In this document: piece after piece, positions 28,622 to 36,801 of the stretch
Numbering within the stretch: position 1 is the stretch's first letter
How the letters are laid out: each line of letters starts with the position of its first letter
NCBI GenBank assembly: GCA_002336895.1
Contig: DDFC01000017.1
Location: 29,221 to 93,220 of the forward strand
DNA: 64,000 nucleotides
Reading direction: 5' to 3'
Source of the DNA: Verrucomicrobiaceae bacterium UBA1938
Lineage (GTDB): Bacteria > Verrucomicrobiota > Verrucomicrobiia > Verrucomicrobiales > Verrucomicrobiaceae
Program-made: the position numbers and the translations under genes
Notes under the pieces: model-generated
What the model saw: the letters and a program-made list of their open reading frames with translations, nothing else
The model's database searches: none
What the model was told of the DNA's origin: nothing

Positions 28622-29281
28622 TCAAGAAGCCAGCGGCATCCACACACCTGCCCCCCACTCCAGATACTCCGTTCCGCGAAACTGTTTCTTGTAATCATAC
28701 ACGCTCGGCTCACGCGTGGCATAGCCAGTGTAAAGCCAGCGCAGCCCTGCTTTCTGGCAGTGTTGGATTTCCAGCAGCAGCGTGAGGGTGCCGAGGCTGC
28801 GCTTTGAGTGCTCGGGTTCAAAGAAGGCATACACGCTGGAGGCGGCCTGCTGGCCGACATCGAAGAAGCTGGCGGCGATGAGGCGGGGGCCGTCGAAGAC
28901 GCGGATCATGCGGCAGTCGCAGGGGCCGTGGGCGGGATCAGGGCCGAGGAAGGTTTCCAGAGTGTCCGGGATGTTGTGGGTGAAGCGCTGCTTGTGCCGC
29001 TGGAAGAGGGCGCGGAGGTCGGAGCCAATGGCGGCGGGGGCGATCTCGAAGCGCAGGTCGGCGTTTTTGTTGAGCACCCGGCGCTGGCTTTTGCTGAAAG
29101 TGCAGGAGGCCAGGGAGATGCGCAGCGGGGTGATGGTCTGCAGCCCGCCCTCCGGGTCCGGCTGGGTGCTGTAGCGGAAGAAGTACCGGCCAAAATGACG
29201 CCAGCCCGCCGCCCACACCTGGTCCATGACTTCCGCAGGAACGGAATCGCAAATGAATGCATCGTCGAGGACTGGCGTCAT
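28622..29281 (-). CDS. Arginyl/leucyl-tRNA-protein transferase-like (Ate1/Bpt-type) protein
   Basis: 219 residues. Features shared with the C-terminal GNAT-like half of Ate1/Bpt transferases are PLRISLASCTFSKSQRRVLN (compare the PxRx..F..SxSQRRxxR box), an acceptor-side loop LIAASFFDVGQQAASSVYAF, YDPEH-like FFEPEHSKRSLGTLTLLLEI, and YTGYATREPSVYDYKKQF resembling YLGYWI..S..M.YK..F. Those enzymes attach Arg or Leu to protein N-termini to mark them for degradation. The N-terminal cysteine-rich part of Bpt (CxYLP) is not present, so this is a short variant of uncertain activity. Confidence 0.72.
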   Translation of the reverse strand: MTPVLDDAFICDSVPAEVMDQVWAAGWRHFGRYFFRYSTQPDPEGGLQTITPLRISLASCTFSKSQRRVLNKNADLRFEIAPAAIGSDLRALFQRHKQRFTHNIPDTLETFLGPDPAHGPCDCRMIRVFDGPRLIAASFFDVGQQAASSVYAFFEPEHSKRSLGTLTLLLEIQHCQKAGLRWLYTGYATREPSVYDYKKQFRGTEYLEWGAGVWMPLAS

Positions 29282-29363
29282 AGGTGGGTCTTAATAATCC
29301 AGACCCGCAGATTGACAATCCCGTCCGTACCCGCACACTCCGCCAACGGCCCCCCACACGCCC

Positions 29364-31088
29364 ATGAACCTCCTCCAGCGCATCGAACGCGTTTTCTTCT
29401 GGCTCTCCTCAGCCTCGTCCGACAACCTCGATGACTGCCCGGCATGGGAGCGGCGTAAGTATGTGGCCTTTGGCGCCACGGTGCTGGTGCCTTCCACCTT
29501 TGCCATCATCGCCTGTGCGTATGCGTTGAGCACGCTCACGGACAACTGGCTGGTCATTGCCCCAGTCTCACTGGTGTGGTCCTTCATCATCCTGACGGTG
29601 GACCGTGCGCTGCTGGCTACCTACCGCGCCTACCAGTCCATTTTTCGCAAGGCGGCGCAGTTCTCGCTGCGCATGGTGGTGGCGGCGCTCATGGGCATCA
29701 CGATTTCCCATCCGCTGACGCTGCTGCTGTTCAAGGACACGATCACCTCCGTGGTGGAAAAGCACCGCCAGGGCGAGATCGAGGCCGCGCGTGAAACCGC
29801 CAAGCAGCAGAAGGCCGCCGTGGAGGAGCGGCTGGCCACGCTGGAGACAGACATCGCCAAGCAGCGCGAGAACTGGAACGCGACCTTCAATGCCAAGTTC
29901 CTCGATGAGAATGGCAAGCCCGTGGAAAAGCCGCTGACTGCGGATGAAAAAGCTGCCAAGGCCGAACGCGAAGGCAAGATCGCCGATGCGGTGGCCCCGG
30001 GCAAGGAACGCCTGACCAAGCTGGACACCGAGATGGCCAAGCTGAGCCAGGACTACCAGAAGATCGCCGAAGAGCTGAATCACTGGCAGTCGGAATTTGA
30101 GCGCGAGGTGAACGGCCAGCGCAGCGGCATCGTGGGCCTGGGGCCGCGCGCCAAGAGCATTCAGGAAGACCAGCTCACCTGGCGTCGTGCGGAGTCCGCC
30201 CGCCTCAGCGGTGTGCTGGACACGATGACCAAGAACCGCGTGGCGCTGGTGGCGGAGATCAAGGCCGCCGAGGATGGTGTGAACGCCGCACTGGACGCGA
30301 AGGCGCTGGAAGAAGCCGCACGCAACAAAGCAGAGCAGGACCGCATTTCCGCGCTGAAGCAGAAGGTGCAGACCGAGCAGGCGGACCAGTTTGTCTCCCA
30401 GCAAAACGCCATCCGCGAAACGCTCAAGGCGCAGATTGATGCGCTGCTGCTGCAGCAGAAAAACCTGCACGCGGAGATCGCCCAGCTGATCAAGGACGAG
30501 GACACGCGCATCTCCGGCATCCGCGCCGAGCCGCGCCGGGACATCCTGACGCAGACGCTGGCGCTGCACGAACTCTTTGAGCAGGGCGCTGAGGGCGGCA
30601 CCTTTGCGCTGGTGGCGTATCTGGTGCTGACGATGCTCTTCATGCTGGTGGACACCATTCCGCTGATCGTGAAATTCTTCTCCAAGCCCGGCCCCTACGA
30701 CACCCTGCTGGACCGCGAGGAGCGTCTCTATGATGGCGAGCGCAAGGCCTACCTGGAGGGCTTCAGCCGCCAGATGAAGGAGCTGAGCGAGAGCAAGGTG
30801 CTGAACCTCACGCGCAACAAGCCGCTGGAGCGCGCCCTCGTCACCGGCGTGGACGGCGCACGCTCGGCCAAGGAATTCCTTGTCTATCTCATGGATCTTG
30901 AGCGTGAGTTTGAGGAGAAAAACCGCGTGGCCCGCGAGCTGGCCGCCAAGAGCGGTGTCAGCCACACGGCGGAGGTGCTGGAGGAGATGTCCCGCAATTT
31001 CTACGCCGACCTGCGCGAGCGCATGCAGACCTACTTCAGCGACGAAGACCGCCGCCGCCGGACGACACCTGCCACGGGCAGGGCGTAG
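29364..31088 (+). CDS. DUF4407 membrane protein with long coiled coil
   Basis: 574 residues. Two N-terminal membrane spans (about 33-53 and 58-75), a third near 95-118 (MVVAALMGITISHPLTLLLF), then a long charged coiled coil (about 130-420) with many A/E/K/Q heptads, a fourth span (about 413-433, FALVAYLVLTMLFMLVDTIP) and a cytoplasmic tail. This is the DUF4407 layout, which begins with FFWLSSASSDNL and contains VDRALLATYR. Function unknown; family members are common in Bacteroidetes and Verrucomicrobia. The gene appears monocistronic. A large frame on the opposite strand is only a shadow of the biased codons. Confidence 0.88.
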   Translation: MNLLQRIERVFFWLSSASSDNLDDCPAWERRKYVAFGATVLVPSTFAIIACAYALSTLTDNWLVIAPVSLVWSFIILTVDRALLATYRAYQSIFRKAAQFSLRMVVAALMGITISHPLTLLLFKDTITSVVEKHRQGEIEAARETAKQQKAAVEERLATLETDIAKQRENWNATFNAKFLDENGKPVEKPLTADEKAAKAEREGKIADAVAPGKERLTKLDTEMAKLSQDYQKIAEELNHWQSEFEREVNGQRSGIVGLGPRAKSIQEDQLTWRRAESARLSGVLDTMTKNRVALVAEIKAAEDGVNAALDAKALEEAARNKAEQDRISALKQKVQTEQADQFVSQQNAIRETLKAQIDALLLQQKNLHAEIAQLIKDEDTRISGIRAEPRRDILTQTLALHELFEQGAEGGTFALVAYLVLTMLFMLVDTIPLIVKFFSKPGPYDTLLDREERLYDGERKAYLEGFSRQMKELSESKVLNLTRNKPLERALVTGVDGARSAKEFLVYLMDLEREFEEKNRVARELAAKSGVSHTAEVLEEMSRNFYADLRERMQTYFSDEDRRRRTTPATGRA

Positions 31089-31142
31089 GGAGAACGATGG
31101 CCAGCAAGAGGTGGCGTGGTTTGTGCGTAGGTTTGTGCAGTG

Positions 31143-32564
31143 ATGAAACCCTCGTCTCCATTGTCGTCCTTCAGCCGCCGTGAGATGCTGCGCAGCTCCT
31201 GCGCGGGATTTGGCTATCTGGCACTGCAGGGCGTGCTGGGCCTGGAATCGGCCAAAGCGGCGGTCATTGATCCGCTGGCACCCAAGCAGCCGCATTTCCC
31301 GGCCCGGGCCAAGAGGGTGATCTTTCTCCTGATGAAGGGCGGGCCCTCTCAGGTGGACACCTTTGACCCGAAGCCGCTGCTGGACCGTGACAACGGCAAG
31401 CCGCCGCCCTTTGCGCTGCCGCGCGTGAAATTTGCCGAAACGGGGAACCTGCTTCGCTCCCCCTGGAAATTCCGCCAGTATGGTCAGAGCGGCCTGCCGG
31501 TGAGCGATCTCTTTCCACATGTGGCCAAGCATGTGGATGACCTGTGCGTCATCCGCTCCATGCACGGCACGAATCCGGCGCACGGCGGCGCGCTGCTAAA
31601 GCTGCATACGGGCAGCGACACCTTTGTGCGTCCGAGTCTTGGCTCGTGGGTGAGCTACGGTCTGGGCACGGAAAACTCCGATCTGCCGGCCTTCATCACC
31701 ATCTGCCCCACGCTGGCTCACGGCGGTGTGAACAACTGGGGCTCCGCCTTCCTGCCAGCGCACTGCCAGGGCACACCGCTGGGAAATGCCAGCATCCCTG
31801 CCGAACAGGCGGTGGTGCGACATATTCACAACAAGATGATCTCCACGGAGATGCAGCGTGCGCAGCTGGATCTGGTGTCGCAGATGAACCACGCGCATCT
31901 GGAACAGGCCGGGGCGAATGCGGCGCTGGAGGCGCGCATCAACTCCTTTGAGCTGGCCTACCGCATGCAGTCCACCATGCCGGAGCTGCAGGACATCTCA
32001 GGTGAAACCGAGGCCACGCGCAAGATGTACGGCCTGGATGACCCGGTGACGGCGAATTTCGGACGCCAGTGCCTGATGGCGCGGCGCTTTGCCGAGCGGG
32101 GCGTGCGCTTTGTGCAGGTGACGCACAGCGACAGCTTTGTGCAGTGGGACCAGCACAGCGATCTGCTCAAAGGCCACACCAAGAATGCGGCGGAGGTGGA
32201 CAAGCCCATCGCCGGACTGCTGGCGGATCTGAAATCCCGTGGACTGCTGGATGACACGCTGGTGGTGTGGGGCGGTGAGTTTGGCCGTACGCCTGTGGCT
32301 CAGGGCAGCGATGGCCGTGACCACAATCCGCACGGCTTCACCATGTGGCTGGCCGGCGGCGGTAGCAAGCCCGGCACGGCCTACGGTGCCACGGACGACT
32401 ACGGCTACTACGCCGCTGTGGACAAGGTACATATTCACGACCTGCATGCGACGATCCTGCACCTGCTGGGGCTGGATCATTTGAAACTCACCTACCGTTA
32501 CGCCGGGCGCGATTTCCGCCTGACGGATGTGGCTGGTGAGGTGGTGAAGGGTGTGATGGCGTAA
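31143..32564 (+). CDS. DUF1501 (sulfatase-fold) protein
   Basis: 473 residues from MKPSSPLS; a GTG one codon earlier is possible. An SRREMLRSSCAGFGYLALQG signal of Tat type opens the protein. Family signatures: FPARAKRVIFLLMKGGPSQV followed by DTFDPKP, NPAHGGALLKLHTGSDTFVR, VVWGGEFGRTPVAQGSDGRD followed by HNPHGFT, and ILHLLGLDHLKLTYRYAGRD. This copy matches the classical MKGGPSQVDTFDPKP signature better than the 17.9-kb copy. Its usual partner, a DUF1549/DUF1553 protein, is encoded next door but convergently, so they are not one operon. Confidence 0.9.
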   Translation: MKPSSPLSSFSRREMLRSSCAGFGYLALQGVLGLESAKAAVIDPLAPKQPHFPARAKRVIFLLMKGGPSQVDTFDPKPLLDRDNGKPPPFALPRVKFAETGNLLRSPWKFRQYGQSGLPVSDLFPHVAKHVDDLCVIRSMHGTNPAHGGALLKLHTGSDTFVRPSLGSWVSYGLGTENSDLPAFITICPTLAHGGVNNWGSAFLPAHCQGTPLGNASIPAEQAVVRHIHNKMISTEMQRAQLDLVSQMNHAHLEQAGANAALEARINSFELAYRMQSTMPELQDISGETEATRKMYGLDDPVTANFGRQCLMARRFAERGVRFVQVTHSDSFVQWDQHSDLLKGHTKNAAEVDKPIAGLLADLKSRGLLDDTLVVWGGEFGRTPVAQGSDGRDHNPHGFTMWLAGGGSKPGTAYGATDDYGYYAAVDKVHIHDLHATILHLLGLDHLKLTYRYAGRDFRLTDVAGEVVKGVMA

Positions 32565-32570
32565 AGTAGT

Positions 32571-32617
32571 CCGGTTGCGCCGCAACCGGAAGTCCCAGAC
32601 CAGTTGCGGCGCAACTG
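32571..32617. terminator. Twin hairpins between convergent DUF1501 and DUF1549 genes
   Basis: Two near-identical stems: CCGGTTGCG-C-CGCAACCGG and, 11 bases on, CAGTTGCG-G-CGCAACTG. Each arm is perfect with a one-base nominal loop. They fill the 59-base gap between two convergent stops and most likely end transcription from both sides. The shared core GTTGCG..CGCAAC suggests that one copy arose from the other. Confidence 0.65.
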
Positions 32618-32623
32618 GGCAAC

Positions 32624-34909
32624 TTACTGAATGAAGAAGAACTGCCTCGTGTTCAGCACGGTCCAGAGGACATCGCCGCGGTCAGTGGCGTCGGCGTTGT
32701 CGGCGATGGGCTTGAGCAGGGCTTTTTCATCAGCGGTGGCTTTGCGGCTGAGCAGGCTGAGGTACACGGTGTCAATCACTGACTCGGGGCCTTCGGCCTT
32801 GGCCTTGTCCATGGCGCGGGCGATGACGGTGTAACGGTTCATCAGATTGCCGAAGACTTTGCCATTGAGCAGCATGAGCGCCTGTCCCACGCTGGCGTCG
32901 TCGTTGGCGTTTTCCACCAGTTCGCGGTCGCTCTGGCCGAATTCACGCAGGAAGTGGCCGTTGGGGGCGGGGCTGCGCAGGTCGGCGGCGCGGAGCATGT
33001 AGGTGTCGCGGAAGTTTTCCCAGGCCACGAGGGAGGTCTTTTCATTCTTGTCATCCACGTCAAAGCGCTGGGCGTCGGCGGCATAGCGGGCTTTGGCCTG
33101 CTCGTTGAGCTTGGAGCGGCGTTGCTTGGACAGGATGGCGAGCGCCTCGTCCATGCCGAGGTCTTCACCGTCCTTTTTCAGCTTGAGCACGGCGGCGACT
33201 TCCTTGGCAAAGTCTTCGTCCTTGGTGAATTCATCCAGCTTTCCTTCGCGGGCCAGCTCGGCAAAGCGCTTGAAGCCGGCGTCATAGACCACGGCGTCCA
33301 CGGCTTCGTCGATGTGCTTGCGCTGGTTCTTAATGAGGTCCCGTGCCTTGCGGATGGCGGCCTCGTCCTTGGCCTTGGCGGCGGCTTCCATGCTTTCCTG
33401 GGCGGCACGGACTTCGGCGGCCAGCTCCTTCTGCTTCTGTGCCACCTTGATGGTGCATTCCTGCAGCTGCTGAGGGGAGAGGCTGTTGAGCGCACGGTCC
33501 AGCCATTCGATGCGGCGCAGGGCCACCTCGGCATCCACCTTGGTGGCGATGCTGGGCTGGTCGGCGTTCGGTTTGTAAAGGGCCACCATGCTGTCCCAGA
33601 TCTGCTCGGCGCTCATGCGGCGGAGCAGAGGGCCGGGGAAGTTGTAGATCTCCCCGAGTTCGACGTCCTTGGTGTAGGCCTCGCGCTGGTAGGCCTGGGA
33701 GTTGAGGATGGCGCGCAGGACCACCTTCATGTCGTAGTTGGCCGCCTTCATCGTGTCTTCCAGGAAGGTCATGAGCTGGGGATTGCTCGGCACGGTGCTG
33801 TCGGTGATTTCATCGACAGGCTCGATGATGCCCTGGCCCATGAGCTTTTTCCACAGGCGGTTGGCAATAACGGTGGTGAAGCGGGGGTTGTCCTTGCTGG
33901 TCATCCAGGCGGCGTAGGAGTCCACGGGCTTGACGCCGTCCTTCACGATCTTGCCGTCCTTGCTGAAGGAGGCGGGGATGACGGGGGAGACCTTCTGCTT
34001 GGGCTTGGCGTCGGTGTACTGGTAGTCGTGCGGGAGGAGGAGCGGCTTTTTATCCGACTGATCGAGCACGGCATTGTAACGCAGCGGGCGTAAGATCTCG
34101 GTCATGGCGCGGCCCACGTCCTTGCGCTCGATGCCCTTGGGCAGGGGGAACTTGGAGACGGCACCGCCGTAGCGGTTGCTCTTGTTCTTGGCCGCACCAC
34201 CACCGTAGATGGCCTGGGCCAGCAGCGGGTTGGTCAGACCATTGGTGCTGGTCATGCCGTAGGTGTGGGACGCCATCTGGTAGTAGTCCATCTGCGTCCA
34301 CTTGTCGAAGGGGTGGTTGTGGCACTGGGCGCAGACCATGCTGGTGCCGAGGAAGATCTGGGTGGTCACGGCCATGTTATCCAGCGGCATGTTGTAGTCG
34401 CGGATGTAGAAGCCGATGGCACCGTTCTCATAGGACTTGCCGTCGGCGGTCACGACCTCGCGCACCATCTGGTCGTAGGGCTTGTTGTCGCGCAGGCTGT
34501 CCTTCAGCCATTTGGAGTAGCCGTAGAAGGCAGGCAGGCTCTGGCCACCGCCGACCATCTGGCTCTTCATGCGCAGGATGTCAGCCCAGTAGTTGTAGAA
34601 ATTCTGCACGTAGCCGTCGCTGGCGAGGAGTTTTTCGATGAGCTTGAAGCGCTTGTCGGCGTCGCTGCTTTTGAGAAACTCGGTGGTTTCATGCAGGGTG
34701 GGAATGCGGCCTGCCACGTCCAGATACACGCGGCGTACAAAGACTTCGTCGCTGGCGGGCTTGTTGGGCTGGATTTTTTCCTTGGCCAGCTTGGCATTGA
34801 CGAGTTCGTCGATTTTGGCTGCGGTGGCCTTGAGGTCGGGGGCGGCCTGGGCCATGAGGGCCGAGGTGGCGAGCGATGCGAGGATGGCGCAGAGGGGATT
34901 CAGCTTCAT
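32624..34909 (-). CDS. DUF1549/DUF1553 exported protein
   Basis: 761 residues with a signal peptide (1-22). The DUF1549 domain spans about 30-240 and contains VRRVYLDVAGRIPTLHETTE and a heme-like motif C193-AQ-C196-H197 in SMVCAQCHNHPFDKW. A charged helical segment (about 500-620) interrupts the C-terminal DUF1553 domain, which includes NPRFTTVIANRLWKKLMGQG and LLRRMSAEQIWDSMVALYKP. It lacks the N-terminal PSCyt1 domain of the 966-residue relative and lacks its repeat-derived linkers. Predicted role: periplasmic or surface protein acting with DUF1501 partners in polysaccharide use. Function unproven. Confidence 0.88.
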   Translation of the reverse strand: MKLNPLCAILASLATSALMAQAAPDLKATAAKIDELVNAKLAKEKIQPNKPASDEVFVRRVYLDVAGRIPTLHETTEFLKSSDADKRFKLIEKLLASDGYVQNFYNYWADILRMKSQMVGGGQSLPAFYGYSKWLKDSLRDNKPYDQMVREVVTADGKSYENGAIGFYIRDYNMPLDNMAVTTQIFLGTSMVCAQCHNHPFDKWTQMDYYQMASHTYGMTSTNGLTNPLLAQAIYGGGAAKNKSNRYGGAVSKFPLPKGIERKDVGRAMTEILRPLRYNAVLDQSDKKPLLLPHDYQYTDAKPKQKVSPVIPASFSKDGKIVKDGVKPVDSYAAWMTSKDNPRFTTVIANRLWKKLMGQGIIEPVDEITDSTVPSNPQLMTFLEDTMKAANYDMKVVLRAILNSQAYQREAYTKDVELGEIYNFPGPLLRRMSAEQIWDSMVALYKPNADQPSIATKVDAEVALRRIEWLDRALNSLSPQQLQECTIKVAQKQKELAAEVRAAQESMEAAAKAKDEAAIRKARDLIKNQRKHIDEAVDAVVYDAGFKRFAELAREGKLDEFTKDEDFAKEVAAVLKLKKDGEDLGMDEALAILSKQRRSKLNEQAKARYAADAQRFDVDDKNEKTSLVAWENFRDTYMLRAADLRSPAPNGHFLREFGQSDRELVENANDDASVGQALMLLNGKVFGNLMNRYTVIARAMDKAKAEGPESVIDTVYLSLLSRKATADEKALLKPIADNADATDRGDVLWTVLNTRQFFFIQ

Positions 34910-35060
34910 GTGGGCGCGTGGAGGAGGGGGATGGCGCGATAACGACCTGATGAGAAGTGTCTTTCAGCGGATGCTGCCTTTCAGATTGAATTTAAAACCG
35001 ATTGGCGGATTTTAGCTTTGACAACCCGACCCACTTTCCGACAGAATCGCACCTTATTCT

Positions 35061-35717
35061 ATGAAATTGCTCCTGCCCCTTGTTCTGCTTTCCACACTCG
35101 CATCCTGCACCTTCGTAAAGACCAATTCTCGTCCTACGGCTGCTGTGCCCTGCATTGCTGCTCCGAACGCAAACCAAGGCCTGTCCTATGTCAGCCAGGG
35201 CACCAATCTGGCCGTGAACGGTGTTTCCGACGGCGTGGATGATGTCAGCAATGGCATCGGCAAAGTGGCTGACCGTCAGGCACGCGACTACACCAACATG
35301 GGCGAAAACGTGGTGTTCCGCGCAGATGACGTCGTCTATCGCGAAGCCAACCGCTACACCGACTACGGCATGGACACCATCGACGACGGTGCCAGCTTTG
35401 GCGCCCGCGCCATCCGCCGCTGGCCTGACTATGTGACCGGCACGATGCAGCGTGGCATGGTTGCCACCAAGAAAGTTTATCAGAGCGCCATGTATTCCTA
35501 CGGCGAAACTGTCAGCCGCGGCTTCTTCGGCGCTGTGGACATCGTCACTCCTCCAGAGCCCAAGCCTTACATGGTGGGCAGCCTGAATGAGCTGACCCCC
35601 GGCTATCCTCTCCCCGGCTCCAGCTGGCACTGCCGTCTGCCCCAGCTCCCCGTCGAGCCTGAGCAGGAAGTCACCGCTGGCAAAAATCCGAAGAATCCGG
35701 TCACGGCTTCCAAGTAA
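35061..35717 (+). CDS. Predicted lipoprotein of unknown function
   Basis: 218 residues with a lipoprotein signal and lipobox LASC (C16). The mature part is repetitive in feel: VNGVSDGVDDVSNGIGKVAD, then alternating tyrosine-rich stretches (DYTNMGENVVFRADDVVYRE and NRYTDYGMDTIDDGASFGAR) and a proline-rich C-terminal third (PPEPKPYMVGSLNEL, PGYPLPGSSW). No domain is recognised. It is monocistronic with a clear terminator after it and faces the DUF1549 gene across a 151-base gap. Probable outer-membrane or periplasmic lipoprotein. Confidence 0.72.
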   Translation: MKLLLPLVLLSTLASCTFVKTNSRPTAAVPCIAAPNANQGLSYVSQGTNLAVNGVSDGVDDVSNGIGKVADRQARDYTNMGENVVFRADDVVYREANRYTDYGMDTIDDGASFGARAIRRWPDYVTGTMQRGMVATKKVYQSAMYSYGETVSRGFFGAVDIVTPPEPKPYMVGSLNELTPGYPLPGSSWHCRLPQLPVEPEQEVTAGKNPKNPVTASK

Positions 35718-35736
35718 TTTCACCTGATTTCCCCAC

Positions 35737-35766
35737 GGGAGCGGCTGCGAGGCCGCTCCCTTTTTT
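35737..35766 (+). terminator. Intrinsic terminator of the lipoprotein gene
   Basis: A 9-bp GC-rich stem GGGAGCGGC / GCCGCTCCC with loop TGCGAG, followed directly by six T. It lies 19 bases past the lipoprotein stop and 15 before the HAD gene start. Confidence 0.9.
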
Positions 35767-35780
35767 GTTTTCTGGACGCC

Positions 35781-36488
35781 ATGCCTCTGCACACCTTGTT
35801 TTTTGATGCGGCCGGGACCCTGATCAGGCCAGCGGTGTCAGTTGGCCTCACCTACGCTCAGCATGCGTTGAGGCATGGCATTCCAGCCGAGCCTGAGGCC
35901 ATCATGCAGGCCTTTCGCACGGTGTGGAAGCAGACATCGCCGCCGCTGCATCCAGAGGGGCAGCCTGCTGAGGACGATGATCGTGGCTGGTGGCGCAGGC
36001 TGGTGGGGGATGTTTTTGGCCTGGTGCTGGGGGCTCCGCTGCAGGAAGGCACACTGGATGACCTGTTTGACGGTCTTTACTCGCATTATGCCAGAGCCGA
36101 GGCATGGAGCGTGTTTGATGACGTGCTGCCTGCCCTGGAAGATCTGGCGCAGGATCACCGGCTGCTGGTGCTGTCAAATTTTGACCGCCGCCTGCACAGC
36201 ATCCTGGGCGGGCATGATCTGCTGCGTTTTTTTGATGAAGTGATCATCTCCAGCGAGGTAGGAGCGGCCAAGCCGCACCCGCGCATGTTTGAGGCGGCGC
36301 TGGCTGCGGCGGGCTGTCAGCCGGGGCAGGCGCTGCACATTGGCGATGACGTGCGCTGCGATATTGCAGGTGCGCAAAGCCATGGCATTCAGGCATTTCA
36401 AGTGAAAAGACCCGAAAACGATCTTGGCGTGCTGGTGCAGAAAGTCCGCCTCGGGGCATATTCTGGCTTGCGCAGCCCCGACTTATGA
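35781..36488 (+). CDS. HAD-superfamily hydrolase, subfamily IA
   Basis: 235 residues. All four HAD motifs can be seen: motif I FFDAAGTLI (nucleophile D9; the usual second aspartate is replaced by Ala-Gly as in HDHD3-like members), motif II LVLSNFDRR, motif III with lysine in GAAKPHPRMFEAAL, and motif IV HIGDDVRCDIAGAQSHGI. A cap of helices lies between motifs I and II. Substitution of the DxD second aspartate suggests that it may act other than as a phosphatase or use a different acid. It is the last backbone gene before tRNA-Lys and lies behind a terminator, so it has its own promoter. Confidence 0.88.
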   Translation: MPLHTLFFDAAGTLIRPAVSVGLTYAQHALRHGIPAEPEAIMQAFRTVWKQTSPPLHPEGQPAEDDDRGWWRRLVGDVFGLVLGAPLQEGTLDDLFDGLYSHYARAEAWSVFDDVLPALEDLAQDHRLLVLSNFDRRLHSILGGHDLLRFFDEVIISSEVGAAKPHPRMFEAALAAAGCQPGQALHIGDDVRCDIAGAQSHGIQAFQVKRPENDLGVLVQKVRLGAYSGLRSPDL

Positions 36489-36516
36489 ATAAATACCGGC
36501 CCCCTTCCTCAGGGAT

Positions 36517-36591
36517 GCGCAGGTAGCTCAGCGGTAGAGCAGTTGGCTTTTAACCAATTGGTCGAGGGTTCGATCCCCTCCCTGCGCACCA
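36517..36591 (+). tRNA. tRNA-Lys(UUU)
   Basis: 75 bases with encoded CCA. The acceptor stem GCGCAGG pairs perfectly with CCTGCGC, discriminator A. The D stem is GCTC/GAGC, the anticodon stem GTTGG/CCAAT around CTTTTAA (anticodon TTT), and the T arm GAGGG-TTCGATC-CCCTC. All arms are intact. It marks the boundary between GC-rich backbone and the accessory region. Confidence 0.97.
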
Positions 36592-36610
36592 CTCTCAAAG
36601 AGAGTGGTTT
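36588..36610 (+). terminator. Terminator hairpin overlapping the tRNA CCA end
   Basis: A 9-bp perfect stem ACCACTCTC / GAGAGTGGT with loop AAA, followed by a short T-run. The left arm includes the CCA of tRNA-Lys, so this serves as its transcription stop. Confidence 0.75.
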
Positions 36611-36650
36611 ATGTCAACAAAGTGCACGATCAAGGGGGGAAGGGAACATT

Positions 36651-36669
36651 GTGGGAACGTTGTTCCCAC
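36651..36669. repeat. Short perfect palindrome after tRNA-Lys
   Basis: GTGGGAAC-GTT-GTTCCCAC lies in the 190-base gap between tRNA-Lys and the first accessory gene. The rest of the gap shows no gene and no recognisable duplicate of the tRNA 3' end. The palindrome may be a recombinase or regulator site. Confidence 0.4.
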
Positions 36670-36801
36670 AAAGCTCAGGAGGTTCGGGGGCATTCCAAAT
36701 GCTGCAAGGAATCCGGTTTGTGACAGACAAGGGCACCTTCGACCAGTTTCAAAAAGTGGTATTAGAATTATGAGTCTAGCCGAAGATGATGGGCGAATGC
36801 A

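Noticed and set aside
29568..31583. A 671-codon open frame on the minus strand
   Set aside because: It lies opposite the DUF4407 gene and the start of a DUF1501 gene, both well supported by family motifs. The translated sequence is rich in H, Q, R and L without domains, as expected from the reverse of GC-biased codons.
32954..34093. A 379-codon plus-strand frame
   Set aside because: Antisense to the DUF1549/DUF1553 gene. Composition is a G/V/H-rich shadow and there are no motifs.
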